Shown piece by piece: positions 16,912 through 26,331 of a DNA stretch of 58,939 bases (the stretch's first letter is position 1; the number at the start of each line of letters is the position of its first letter). Location: contig JAMJTW010000009.1 of NCBI GenBank assembly GCA_024281175.1, positions 1-58,939 on the forward strand, in the 5' to 3' direction. Position numbers and translations under genes: made by a program. The notes below the pieces were generated by a model. That model worked only from the letters and a program-made list of their open reading frames with translations, was not told the DNA's origin and ran no database searches. The DNA comes from Candidatus Thiovulum imperiosus (GTDB lineage Bacteria > Campylobacterota > Campylobacteria > Campylobacterales > Thiovulaceae).

Positions 16912-16954
16912 TGCCTTTTGGATATAATTTTTTTGCATAAAAAATCAAAAGGCA
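16912..16954 (+). promoter_or_regulatory. Promoter with inverted-repeat operator, KilA-N copy 2
   Basis: The same arrangement as before copy 1: TGCCTTTTG at 16912-16920, TATAAT at 16923-16928, CAAAAGGCA at 16946-16954. The arms are perfectly kept while the loop sequence varies between copies, which points to selection on the arms. Confidence 0.65.
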
Positions 16955-16968
16955 TTCGGAATTTTACC

Positions 16969-17739
16969 ATGAATACTGACCAAAAAATGACAGTCAAAAT
17001 TGGAAACTTTGGAACTCTCCAAATCGGACACCTTTCAAAAATGGGAAAAGTTTCTCAAGTTGTTGAGATGGGAAATGATACTCGGAAAAAGAAGAATTTG
17101 AGTGAAATTCCTCAAGATGAAATCTTAAGAAAACAAGATTTGTGGGAGTTTATAATCTCCAGAAATACCCAAATAACGAGGAAAATAAAATACGGCGAAT
17201 CGCCGGAATTAAAAAAAGGTTCTATCTTTTCTGATTACTCATTGCTAAAAACCTTTAAAACACCAGAGGGAAAAATCAAATACAACGAACTCATGAAACA
17301 ATTTCCAAACTTAATAAAATCTAAAAGAGGAAGAAATGGAGGAACTTGGGCAGAACTCTATATTTTGCTGAAAATTGCTTCAATGCTTGACAAAGATTTA
17401 GAAGTTGAAATTTATCGAGTTTTTATCGAAGAGAAAATTTTGCTTTGGAGAGATTTGGGTGGAGACTTTTTCAAAGAACTTAACAAACTGATTGACACAC
17501 TTTCTGATACAAAAGAGAAAAACAACACTGGAAATTATGTTTCGATGGCTACAAAAGTTCGTACAAAATTGAAAATTCTTGATACGAAAGGCTACAACCA
17601 AAAAGAGCATGATTCATTCGTTCAGGAAAATCGTGCGGAATGGTTAAAAACTTTGAGTTTTGCAATTTCTATTGGTTGGATAAAAACATTTGAAGAGTTG
17701 ACAAATTCTCTTGAGAAACTGGAAGTGATTGGAAAATAA
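16969..17739 (+). CDS. KilA-N-type DNA-binding protein, tandem copy 2
   Basis: A 256-residue paralogue starting exactly 842 bases after copy 1. The KilA-N segment and C-terminus are almost unchanged, while residues 40-100 (RKKKNLSEIPQDEILRKQD..., ITRKIKYGESPELKKGS) share little with copy 1 yet are identical to copy 3. This is the only other intact member of the array. The variable part might decide DNA or partner specificity, which is an inference. Confidence 0.7.
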   Translation: MNTDQKMTVKIGNFGTLQIGHLSKMGKVSQVVEMGNDTRKKKNLSEIPQDEILRKQDLWEFIISRNTQITRKIKYGESPELKKGSIFSDYSLLKTFKTPEGKIKYNELMKQFPNLIKSKRGRNGGTWAELYILLKIASMLDKDLEVEIYRVFIEEKILLWRDLGGDFFKELNKLIDTLSDTKEKNNTGNYVSMATKVRTKLKILDTKGYNQKEHDSFVQENRAEWLKTLSFAISIGWIKTFEELTNSLEKLEVIGK

Positions 17740-17753
17740 GAATTTCTGAAAAG

Positions 17754-17798
17754 TGCCTTTTGGATATAATTTTTTTGCGAAAAATAAAACAAAAGGCA
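17754..17798 (+). promoter_or_regulatory. Promoter with inverted-repeat operator, KilA-N copy 3
   Basis: TGCCTTTTG at 17754-17762 and CAAAAGGCA at 17790-17798 flank a TATAAT at 17765-17770. With copies 1 and 2 this gives three identical arm pairs at intervals of about 842 bases. It is the promoter nearest to the helicase gene. Confidence 0.62.
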
Positions 17799-17812
17799 TT
17801 CGGAATTTTACC

Positions 17813-18589
17813 ATGAATACTGACCAAAAAATGACAATCAAAATTGGAAACTTTGGAACTCTCCAAATTGGACACCTTTCAAAAATGGGAAAAGTATCTC
17901 AAGTTGTTGAAATGGGAAATGATACTCGGAAAAAGAAGAATTTGAGTTAAATTCCTCAAGATGAAATCTTAAGAAAACAAGATTTGTGGGAGTTTATAAT
18001 CTCCAGAAATACCCAAATAACGAGGAAAATAAAATACGGCGAATCGCCGGAATTAAAAAAAGGTTCTATCTTTTCTGATTACTCATTGCTAAAAACCTTT
18101 AAAACACCAGAGGGAAAAATCAAATACAGCGAACTCATGAAACAGTTTCCAAACTTAATAAAATCTAAAAGAGGAAGAAATGGAGGAACTTGGGCAGAAC
18201 TCTATATTTTACTGAAAATTGCTTCAATGCTTGACAAAGATTTAGAAGTTGAAATTTATCGAGTTTTTATCGAAGAGAAAATTTTGCTTTGGAGAGATTT
18301 GGGAGGAGATTTTTTCAAAGAACTTAACAAACTGATTGACACACTTTCTGATACAAGAGAGAAAAACAACACTGGAAATTATGTTTCGATGGCTACAAAA
18401 GTTCGTACAAAATTGAAAATTCTTGATACGAAAGGCTATAACCAAAAAGAGCATAATTCATTCGTTCAAGAAAATCGTGCCGAATGGTTAAAAACTTTGA
18501 GTTTTGCAATTTCGATTGGTTGGATAAAATCTTTTGAGGAATTAACAAATTCTTTTGACAAGTTAGAAGTGATTGGAGGACAAGTTTGA
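17813..18589 (+). pseudogene. KilA-N-type tandem copy 3, broken by a nonsense codon
   Basis: It is nearly identical to copy 2, but the GAA codon after KKKNLS has become TAA (17948-17950). The rest of the frame stays open to 18589 and would give 258 residues ending LEVIGGQV. Re-initiation downstream could yield a C-terminal product of about 200 residues that keeps the KilA-N segment. The last codons overlap the helicase start (GTTTGA), so the intact version was translationally coupled to it. Confidence 0.8.
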
Positions 18590-21315
18590 AAATACTATAT
18601 TTTAATGAAATAGAAGTTGGTGGTTTAGAGAAACAGTATAAAAAAGTAATTAAGTTTCTTCAAAAAGAGGATTTTAAATCTGCGGAAGTTAAGAAAATTT
18701 CAAATACAGATATGTTTCGAGCAAAGTTGGATTATGAAAATAGACTCCTTTTCAAATTTATTTCATATAACTCAAAGAGATACATTGTAATACTGGAGCT
18801 TATTTTAAATCATGAATACGAGAAATCGAAATTTCTACGGAGAGTTACAGATTTTGATGAGACAGTTTTTCAAGATATTTTAGAAGCTGACTCTTTAGAA
18901 GAGAAAGAAATTACTCCAGTTCACTATCTAAATTTGGAAAAAGAGCATATTCATTTTCTCGATAAATTTATCTCTTTTGATAATATTCAGAATGAAATTC
19001 TATATCTTCCAACACCGCTAATTGTGATTGGTTCAGCAGGTAGTGGAAAAACTGCACTCTCTTTAGAGAAGTTGAAAACTCTTGATGGAAACATTTTATA
19101 CATATCTCTCTCTTCCTATCTTGTAGATAATGCTTCTGAAATCTATTATGGAAATGGATACTCAAAAGAGAACCAAGAGGTAGATTTTCTCTCATTTGTA
19201 GAATTTATAAACTCTTTTGAAATTCCAAAAACAGTAGAGATAGAGTATCGAGATTTTGAGACGTGGTATCTTCGACACAAGCAGACTATCTCTATAAAAA
19301 ATGGATATAAGATTTTTGAAGAGTTTAAAGGTGTAATAACTGGAGGAAATATTTCAAAAGAGTATCTTTCAGAAGAGGAGTATTTGGATTTGGGAATCAA
19401 GCAGTCGATTTTCACAAATTCAGAGAGAAAAGAGATTTATGAACTATTTGCAAAATATCTCAAATTTTTAGAAGAGAGCGGTTTCCACGATTCAAATATG
19501 CTCTCTTTCAGATATTTAGAGAAAGTTCAAAAGAGATACGATTTTATTTTTGTTGATGAGGTTCAAGATTTAACAAATATCCAGCTCTATTTGATTCTTT
19601 CAACTTTAAAAAAGAGACATAACTTTGTTTTAAGTGGAGATTCCAACCAGATAGTTCATCCAAATTTCTTCTCTTGGTCAAATCTAAAATCGATGCTTTT
19701 GACAAAAAGTAAGCAGAATATGAACATCATTAGAGTTCTTCAGAAAAATTATCGAAACTCTCCAGAGATAACAGATTTCTCAAATAAGTTACTGAAAATC
19801 AAAAATATCCGTTTCGGTTCTATCGATAAAGAGAGTACTTACCTCATCGACTCAATATCTAAAAAAGATGGAAAAGTTATCTTCTACAAAGATAGTGATA
19901 AGTTAAAAAGAGAACTTGATAAGAAGACAAAGAACTCTACAAAATTTGCAATTCTTGTTATGGATAACTCTCAAAAAAGTGAAGTTAGAAAATATTTCAA
20001 TACACCTCTTATCTTCTCAATTCATGAAGCAAAAGGGTTGGAGTATGAGAATATCATTCTTCTCAATTTCATCTCAACTAATTCAAAAGAGTTTAGAGAG
20101 ATAACAGCTGGTGTCTCCAAAGAGGATTTAGATGAAGACCTCAAATTCTCAAGACAGAAAGATAAAGGAAATAAAGAGTTAGAAGTTTATAAATTCTATA
20201 TCAACTCGCTTTATGTAGCATTCACCCGAGCAATCTCAAATCTCTACATAATTGAAGAGAGTAAAAAGCATGAAATCCTCCAACTCCTAAATCTTGTAAA
20301 GCAAGTTGAGAAAGTTGAAATCAAAGTTACAGACTCAACTACTGATGAGTGGCAAAAAGAGGCTACAAAACTTAAGAAGCAAGGAAAACTTGAGCAGTCT
20401 GAAAATATTGAGAAGCTCATTGCCTCTGAAACAAATAGAATTGTTCTAAGCAGAGAGGAGTTGGAAACTCTAAAACTTGAGGCTTTCGATAGTGAAAACT
20501 ACAATAAGAAAGCGAAAGATAGACTTTTTGAGTATGCAAAACAGGATATAGATAGAGAACTTCTTGAGAATTTGACTGAGTTCAAATATAGCAAAGCTAG
20601 AAAATTTCTTCGACAGCTAGATGTTGATTTCAACCACTTCTATCACGCTTGTAAAGAGGACAATTTGAAGAAAGTATCACTTTATACAAATAAGTATAAA
20701 AACCCTGCTTTTGCAAATATTAATGATATGAATGGTCTTATGGTTGGAGCTAGGTTCTCTTCAACTAAAGTTATAAATTTCTTCCTTGAAAATGGTGTTG
20801 ATAAAAATCTCCGAAATAGACAAGGTTTAGGTGCTTTAGACTTTGCACTTCTCGGTTTTGCCGATGTGTTTGAAAGATTACCTTTCTACAATTTACAAGA
20901 TGGAGAAGGAGAAAAGAGAGAAGGTGCAGATGTTCTAAAAAAAGATTTTGCAAGAGCTTATCAGAATTTCAAATATCCTTTTATCAAGTACAAGATTGGT
21001 GACAAAATTGTGAAAATAGCTCCAAACTCTATGGAGTACTTTTTAATTCTCTACTGGAATGCTCTTAATGAAAAGTTCTCAAATAGTGCTTTATATGCTC
21101 ATCACTTCTGGAAATGCTTCAATATGGATGACTTTATGTATTACATTGAACACATGCCTCTTTCTGTTCTTCCAGAGTATAGAAAACAGCGAACTTATGT
21201 AAATTCTGTACTATCTAAAAATGAGATAAATGGCAAAAGTCCTTACAATAAAAAACTTTTTGTACGAAAAAAGAGAGGCTGTTACATCTTAAATCCTGAA
21301 ATAGAGTTGCAGTAG
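18586..21315 (+). CDS. UvrD/Rep-like superfamily I helicase with unusual N-terminus and ankyrin-like C-terminus
   Basis: A 909-residue protein. Residues 1-100 resemble a RelE/ParE-type fold (FRAKLDYENRLLFKFI, VILELILNHEYEKSKFLR). The SF1 helicase core follows: P-loop GSAGSGKTAL near 149, FVDEVQDLTNIQ near 322, QKNYRNSPEI, EAKGLEYENIILLN near 480 and VAFTRAISNLY near 543. Beyond 600 lies a charged region and about two ankyrin-like repeats (FLENGVDKNLRNRQGLGALDFAL, near 730-755). The TTG start overlaps KilA-N copy 3. Helicase action on DNA is well supported; a defence or toxin-linked role is inference. Confidence 0.8.
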   Translation: MKILYFNEIEVGGLEKQYKKVIKFLQKEDFKSAEVKKISNTDMFRAKLDYENRLLFKFISYNSKRYIVILELILNHEYEKSKFLRRVTDFDETVFQDILEADSLEEKEITPVHYLNLEKEHIHFLDKFISFDNIQNEILYLPTPLIVIGSAGSGKTALSLEKLKTLDGNILYISLSSYLVDNASEIYYGNGYSKENQEVDFLSFVEFINSFEIPKTVEIEYRDFETWYLRHKQTISIKNGYKIFEEFKGVITGGNISKEYLSEEEYLDLGIKQSIFTNSERKEIYELFAKYLKFLEESGFHDSNMLSFRYLEKVQKRYDFIFVDEVQDLTNIQLYLILSTLKKRHNFVLSGDSNQIVHPNFFSWSNLKSMLLTKSKQNMNIIRVLQKNYRNSPEITDFSNKLLKIKNIRFGSIDKESTYLIDSISKKDGKVIFYKDSDKLKRELDKKTKNSTKFAILVMDNSQKSEVRKYFNTPLIFSIHEAKGLEYENIILLNFISTNSKEFREITAGVSKEDLDEDLKFSRQKDKGNKELEVYKFYINSLYVAFTRAISNLYIIEESKKHEILQLLNLVKQVEKVEIKVTDSTTDEWQKEATKLKKQGKLEQSENIEKLIASETNRIVLSREELETLKLEAFDSENYNKKAKDRLFEYAKQDIDRELLENLTEFKYSKARKFLRQLDVDFNHFYHACKEDNLKKVSLYTNKYKNPAFANINDMNGLMVGARFSSTKVINFFLENGVDKNLRNRQGLGALDFALLGFADVFERLPFYNLQDGEGEKREGADVLKKDFARAYQNFKYPFIKYKIGDKIVKIAPNSMEYFLILYWNALNEKFSNSALYAHHFWKCFNMDDFMYYIEHMPLSVLPEYRKQRTYVNSVLSKNEINGKSPYNKKLFVRKKRGCYILNPEIELQ

Positions 21316-21321
21316 CAATTC

Positions 21322-21346
21322 GAGAAATCTCTTTTTGAGATTTCTC
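21322..21346. terminator. Hairpin terminator between helicase gene and purQ
   Basis: GAGAAATCTC (21322-21331) and GAGATTTCTC (21337-21346) make a perfect 10-bp stem with a TTTTT loop, followed by CATTTTCC. It separates the convergent helicase and purQ genes and may serve both. Confidence 0.65.
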
Positions 21347-21353
21347 CATTTTC

Positions 21354-22031
21354 CTAGTTTAGAAAACCTTCCAACATTTTTACACCATCATCACTACCTA
21401 AAATCTCTTCCATAGCTCTTTCAGGATGTGGCATTAATCCAAAGATGTTTCTCTCTATATTGCAAATTCCAGCAATTGAGTCTACTGAACCGTTCGGATT
21501 TAACTCATTACCATTTTCATCACAATAGGTTAGTAAAATCTGCTTATTTTTTCGTAAATCCGAAGCTCCAACCTCATCAATATAGTAGTTTCCTTCAGCA
21601 TGAGCAATTGGAATTTTTACAATATCCCCTTTTTTCATATCTGAAAGAAAAGGATTATCACAGTTTTCAACTTTCAAATAGTGGTGTTTTGAGATAAAGT
21701 GTAAGTTGTCATTTCTTTTCATTGCACCTGGAAGAAAACCAGACTCTAAAAGAATTTGAAAACCATTACAAATTCCAAGAACTTTTCCACCATCTTTTGT
21801 AAACTCATCTATTTTTGAAAGAATTGGAGAAGAACTTGCGATAGCTCCACTTCTAAGATAGTCTCCATAACTGAAACCTCCAGGAAGAACTACCAAATCG
21901 ATATCTTTTGGTATTTCACTATCTTTATACCAAAGAAATTCTGTTTCACAACCTATTTGCTGAAAAGCACTCTCTGTATCATAGTCACAATTTGTCCCTG
22001 GAAATTGAACAATTCCAACTTTTTTACTCAT
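21354..22031 (-). CDS. purQ: Phosphoribosylformylglycinamidine synthase, glutaminase subunit
   Basis: It supplies ammonia from glutamine to PurL in purine synthesis. The class I amidotransferase nucleophile is in LGICNGFQILLESG, and the partner His/Glu lie in GLMPHPERAMEEILG. The N-terminus KVGIVQFPGTNCDYDTE is typical of PurQ. I start it at the ATG at 22031 (225 residues), which has AAGAGA upstream; the longer frame adds 28 unrelated residues. The purS and purL genes are not adjacent. Confidence 0.94.
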   Translation of the reverse strand: MSKKVGIVQFPGTNCDYDTESAFQQIGCETEFLWYKDSEIPKDIDLVVLPGGFSYGDYLRSGAIASSSPILSKIDEFTKDGGKVLGICNGFQILLESGFLPGAMKRNDNLHFISKHHYLKVENCDNPFLSDMKKGDIVKIPIAHAEGNYYIDEVGASDLRKNKQILLTYCDENGNELNPNGSVDSIAGICNIERNIFGLMPHPERAMEEILGSDDGVKMLEGFLN

Positions 22032-22192
22032 TAATTCTCTTTTTAGAAATTGTATCATGAAGCACCATTTAGAAAAGTTGTTGCAAATAGAGATAAAAGA
22101 TTGTAGAATTTTCAAATAGTTATGGATATTTTTCCACTAATGAACTTTTCATGAAACTTCCCTAAAAATCTATCAAAATTCAAAGGTAACAT

Positions 22193-23515
22193 ATGAAAGA
22201 AACAAATATTGATGAAAAACCTAAAAGAAAAAGTAGGACTCATATTCCCGCAACAGGTTACACAATAGAAGATTTACGAGAGCGTTCTATTACAGAACTT
22301 GTAAAAATAGCTCAAGATGCTGATGTTGAAAATCCAAACGATTTAAAGAGACAGGATATCATTTTTGAAATCTTAAAGACTCAAGTTAGAAAAGGTGGAT
22401 TTATACTTTTCACTGGAGTTTTAGAAATCATGCCTGATGGGTATGGATTTATCAGGTCTCTTGACAAAAACTTTTCAGATAGCATGAATGACGCTTATGT
22501 CTCGAATACTCAAATTAGAAAGTTTGCACTTCGAACAGGAGATATCGTAACAGGACAGGTTCGTTCTCCAAAAGAGCAAGAGCGGTATTACGCACTTCTT
22601 AAAATTGAGGCGATAAATTACCGTCCAATTGCTGAAAATAAGAAGAGACAACTTTTTGAAAACTTAACTCCAATTTTTCCAATTGAACAACTGAAACTTG
22701 AATATGATGGAATGAAACTTACAGGACGAATTTTAGACCTATTTTCACCAATTGGAAAAGGGCAGAGAGGTCTTATTGTTGCATCTCCAAAAAATGGAAA
22801 AACTGAACTTATGAAAGAGTTAGCAAATGGAGTTAAGAACAATCATCCAGAAGCGAAAATTATAGTTCTTCTAATTGATGAGAGACCTGAAGAGGTAACA
22901 GATATGGAAAGAAGTATTGTTGGTGAAGTGTATAGTTCAACTTTTGACCAACCAGCTAAAAACCATGTGAAAGTTGCTGAAATTGTAATCGAAATGGCAA
23001 AACGGAAAGTGGAGTTAGGTGAAGATGTTGTAATTCTATTGGACTCAATTACAAGATTAGCCAGAGCTTACAACACAATTACTCCAGCAAGTGGAAAAGT
23101 TCTTTCAGGTGGAGTTGATGCAAATGCATTACATAAACCGAAAAGATTTTTTGGAGCAGCTCGAAATATTGAGAATGGTGGGAGTCTTACAATCATTGCA
23201 ACAGCTCTTGTCGAAACTGGAAGCCGAATGGACGATGTGATTTTCGAAGAGTTTAAAGGAACTGGAAACTCTGAAATTGCACTATCTCGAGCAATTGCAG
23301 AGAGAAGAATTTTCCCTGCGGTAAATTTACTAAAGTCTGGAACTCGAAAAGAGGAGCTTATTTTAGATAAAGATACTCTTCAAAAAGTTTGGATACTTCG
23401 AAATGCTCTTACAGATTTAGACAATGAAGTTGAAGCTCTTAAATTCCTATATGGAAAGATGTTCCAAACAAAAAACAATGTTGAATTTATTCAGATGATG
23501 AGTTCAAATAGCTAG
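22193..23515 (+). CDS. rho: Transcription termination factor Rho
   Basis: A hexameric RNA-dependent helicase that ends transcription. The primary RNA-binding domain ([15 protein letters not shown], about 75-140) and the ATPase with Walker [29 protein letters not shown] and [14 protein letters not shown] are all intact. At 440 residues it is normal length with no insertion. The gene overlaps thiL by one base. Confidence 0.96.
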   Translation: MKETNIDEKPKRKSRTHIPATGYTIEDLRERSITELVKIAQDADVENPNDLKRQDIIFEILKTQVRKGGFILFTGVLEIMPDGYGFIRSLDKNFSDSMNDAYVSNTQIRKFALRTGDIVTGQVRSPKEQERYYALLKIEAINYRPIAENKKRQLFENLTPIFPIEQLKLEYDGMKLTGRILDLFSPIGKGQRGLIVASPKNGKTELMKELANGVKNNHPEAKIIVLLIDERPEEVTDMERSIVGEVYSSTFDQPAKNHVKVAEIVIEMAKRKVELGEDVVILLDSITRLARAYNTITPASGKVLSGGVDANALHKPKRFFGAARNIENGGSLTIIATALVETGSRMDDVIFEEFKGTGNSEIALSRAIAERRIFPAVNLLKSGTRKEELILDKDTLQKVWILRNALTDLDNEVEALKFLYGKMFQTKNNVEFIQMMSSNS

Positions 23516-24333
23516 TGGATAGAGAGAACTTCTTTATATCTCAATTCAAATCAAAATATATCGGTGATGATGGTGCTGTAATAGGTGATGAGGTTCATTT
23601 AGCCGACGCTTTTTTTGAAGATATCCACTTTAAAAGAGAGTGGCTCTCTCTCTCTCAAATAGCATATAAATCTGTTGCTGTAAATGTTTCTGATGTCTAC
23701 TCTATGGGTGCAGTTCCAAAATATGCCTTACTTACAGTAGCAATTCCAAAAGAGTTTGGAAAAATGGAGCTACTAGAACTCTACTCAGGTTTCCAAAAGG
23801 CTTCAAAAGAGTTTGGTTTTGAGATAGTTGGTGGAGATACAATTTCCAATTCAAAATTGGATATCTCAATTTCAATGGTTGGAAAACTTCTCCGAAGACC
23901 TATTCTTCGAAGTGGTGCAAAACCTAAAGACCTCATCGCTCATACTGGAAAACTTGGAAAAACTAAAAGAGATTTAGAATCGCTTTTCAAAAATTTTGGA
24001 ATCCGAAAAGATTCTCCTTTTTTAAAACCGAAAATTCGAGGTGATTTTACTCTCAAAATTTCAAATTTAGTTTCAGCTGGACTCGATATTTCAGATGGTC
24101 TCTTTTCAGAATTGGAACACATTTCCAAAAGAAGTAGAAAAGGAGTTCGTATCTGGAAAAGATTTGGTATTGAGAAATGTTCTGGAGAAGAGTATCAATT
24201 TCTCTTCACTTTTCCCAAAAGAAATCGTAGAGAAATCTTAGCAATTGCAAAAAGTATGGGAATTGAAGTTTCAATTTTTGGAGAAATTAGAAAAGGAAAA
24301 AGATTTAGAAATTTTTGCAAAAGACACCACTAA
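23515..24333 (+). CDS. thiL: Thiamine-monophosphate kinase
   Basis: It phosphorylates thiamine monophosphate to the active cofactor. GDDGAVIGDEVHLADAFFEDIHF, SVAVNVSDVYSMGAVPKYALL and VGGDTISNSK match the PurM-like ThiL fold, and LDISDGLFSELEHIS the second domain. At 272 residues it is shorter than most ThiL (about 310-330), as is common in this group. The GTG start overlaps the rho stop by one base, so translation is coupled. Confidence 0.9.
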   Translation: MDRENFFISQFKSKYIGDDGAVIGDEVHLADAFFEDIHFKREWLSLSQIAYKSVAVNVSDVYSMGAVPKYALLTVAIPKEFGKMELLELYSGFQKASKEFGFEIVGGDTISNSKLDISISMVGKLLRRPILRSGAKPKDLIAHTGKLGKTKRDLESLFKNFGIRKDSPFLKPKIRGDFTLKISNLVSAGLDISDGLFSELEHISKRSRKGVRIWKRFGIEKCSGEEYQFLFTFPKRNRREILAIAKSMGIEVSIFGEIRKGKRFRNFCKRHH

Positions 24334-24349
24334 TTGATAAAATTCTTAA

Positions 24350-26050
24350 ATGATAAAAGTAATAAAATATTTTCTACCCTATTTAAAGCAGTATAAGAGG
24401 CAATATATTTTTGTTATCTTTGGAATTATTGCAACCACCGTAGCAACAGTTCTAACTGCTCATATAATTCAACCAATTCTCGACGATATTTTTATCGCAA
24501 AAGATGAAAATATGCTCTATATCATTCCACCGTTTCTAATTCTTATCTATCTTGTAAAAGGGGCTGGTCGCTATATTCAAGCCTATTTTACAGCTTATAT
24601 TGGAGACTCCATTGTAAGAAGATTAAGAAATAGAATGTTGGACAAGATACTTCATTTCGATTTGGAGTATATAAATTCAGTTCGAAATGGAGAGCTTCTT
24701 TCAAGAGTAAATGGAGATATAGTTCGAGTTCGATATATTGTTTCAGAGATGCTTCCAGAACTAACTAGGGAGATTTTTACAATAGTTGGACTTGTTGGAT
24801 ATGTTGTCTATCAAAATCCACTTTTAGCATTCTATACTCTCGTAATTCTTCCCGCAACTTTCTACCCACTCTCAATTCTTGCAAAAAAGATGAAAGCTAC
24901 TTCTCGAAAGGCTCAAGAGAAAACTGCTGACCTCTTTTCAAGATTAACAGAGATTTTGAATAATATAGAAGTGATAAAGGCAAACTCTACAGAAAAATTA
25001 GAAAGTGATAGATTTCGAGAAGAGAATTTTAAACTTTTTCAAATTGTGATGAGAACAACAAAGATTTACCAATTTGTTTCACCGATGATGGAGACTTACA
25101 GCTCTTTCTCTATTACAATGGTCATCATTTTTGGAGGTCAAGCAGTAATTTCTGGAGATATGAGTGTTGGTAGCTTTTTTGCATTTCTAACTGCAGTTGG
25201 TCTTCTCTTTGACCCGATAAAAAAGGTTTCAGCTCTTTTCAACAAGATGCAAGATGGTGTTTCTGCAACAGAAAGAATAATTGAACTTTTGGCTGTTGAA
25301 CAGAAAATTTTTGGAGGTGAAAAGAGAGAAATTGGAGAAATTAAGAGAGTTGAGTTTCAAGATGTCTCTTTCTCATTTGGAGAAAAAGAGGTTTTGAAAG
25401 GTATTTCTTTTGGTGTAAATTGTGGAGAGAAGTTGGCTCTAGTTGGAAATAGTGGGGGTGGAAAAAGTAGTGTTCTAAATCTACTTTTAAGATTTTATGA
25501 AAGAGATAGTGGAGATATTTTTATAAATGGGGAGAAGATAGAAAATCTCTCTTTCAATGCTCTTCGGAAAGAGATAGCTTTTGTCTCTCAAAGAGTCTAC
25601 ATCTTTAATGAAACAGTTCTCCAAAATATAGTTTATGGTAGCGATGAGGTAGATTTGGATAGAGTTGAAAAGGCTCTAAAACTCTCTGAGGCTTATGAGT
25701 TTGTTGAGAATATGAAAGATGGTATCTATACAGAACTTTCTGAATTTGGAAACAACCTTTCTGGTGGTCAGCGACAGAGAATAGCTTTAAGTAGAGCAAT
25801 TTACAAAAATGCTTCTCTACTCATCTTTGATGAAGCAACTTCTGCCCTTGACAATAGAGTCGAACGAAAAATTATGGAGAATTTAGAAGAGTATTTGAAA
25901 CATCGAATTGTAATTACTGTTGCTCACCGACTCTCTACTGTTGAAGACCATTACCTACTTCTTTTTGACTCTGGAAATATAGTAGCTAGAGGAAACCAAA
26001 AAGAACTTTTGGAAAATTCAAAAGAGTTTCAAAGACTTAAAGGAGAGTAG
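24350..26050 (+). CDS. MsbA-like lipid ABC exporter (fused membrane and ATPase domains)
   Basis: A 566-residue half transporter. About five to six membrane helices lie within residues 1-300, then the ATPase: Walker A GNSGGGKSS, Q-loop FVSQRVYIF, signature NLSGGQRQRIALSRA, Walker B LLIFDEATSAL and the H-loop AHRLSTVED. It is most like MsbA-type lipid A or lipid flippases of the inner membrane. It starts 16 bases after thiL and is probably in the same operon. The substrate is inferred. Confidence 0.85.
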   Translation: MIKVIKYFLPYLKQYKRQYIFVIFGIIATTVATVLTAHIIQPILDDIFIAKDENMLYIIPPFLILIYLVKGAGRYIQAYFTAYIGDSIVRRLRNRMLDKILHFDLEYINSVRNGELLSRVNGDIVRVRYIVSEMLPELTREIFTIVGLVGYVVYQNPLLAFYTLVILPATFYPLSILAKKMKATSRKAQEKTADLFSRLTEILNNIEVIKANSTEKLESDRFREENFKLFQIVMRTTKIYQFVSPMMETYSSFSITMVIIFGGQAVISGDMSVGSFFAFLTAVGLLFDPIKKVSALFNKMQDGVSATERIIELLAVEQKIFGGEKREIGEIKRVEFQDVSFSFGEKEVLKGISFGVNCGEKLALVGNSGGGKSSVLNLLLRFYERDSGDIFINGEKIENLSFNALRKEIAFVSQRVYIFNETVLQNIVYGSDEVDLDRVEKALKLSEAYEFVENMKDGIYTELSEFGNNLSGGQRQRIALSRAIYKNASLLIFDEATSALDNRVERKIMENLEEYLKHRIVITVAHRLSTVEDHYLLLFDSGNIVARGNQKELLENSKEFQRLKGE

Positions 26051-26331
26051 TTTAAGTTTAGAATCAGATATTTTAAATTTCAGTTTCCAATTTAAAATCG
26101 CTCTTTCCATTTTATATTTAAGTTTAGAATCATAGTTTTTAGATTTAAGATTCTAGTTTGAAATCAAAGATTCAAGACTTAAGTTTCTACTTTGTAGCTA
26201 GAATTTTACGATTTAGATTTCTAATCTTAAGCTAAATATCATCTTATATAAAATAGAATTTCGAATTAAATATAGCTAAGACCATAAAGTTAGTAGTTAT
26301 ATTTTATACTCTTATTTTTAAGGAGGAATTA
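26051..26331 (+). promoter_or_regulatory. AT-rich repeat-bearing control region upstream of ccoN
   Basis: No gene is seen in these 281 bases. TTTAAGTTTAGAATCA occurs exactly at 26051-26066 and 26117-26132, 66 bases apart, and several shorter variants (GATTTAAGATTCTAG, CTTAAGTTTCTA, AATCTTAAGC) follow in both orientations. A TATACT-type -10 lies near 26306, and AAGGAGG precedes the GTG of ccoN. The repeats could bind a regulator of the oxidase operon, or be simple decayed low-complexity DNA. Confidence 0.5.

Noticed and set aside
22032-22115. 28-residue N-terminal extension of PurQ
   Set aside because: The ATG at 22031 has AAGAGA upstream and gives the normal PurQ start; the extension is unrelated to the family.
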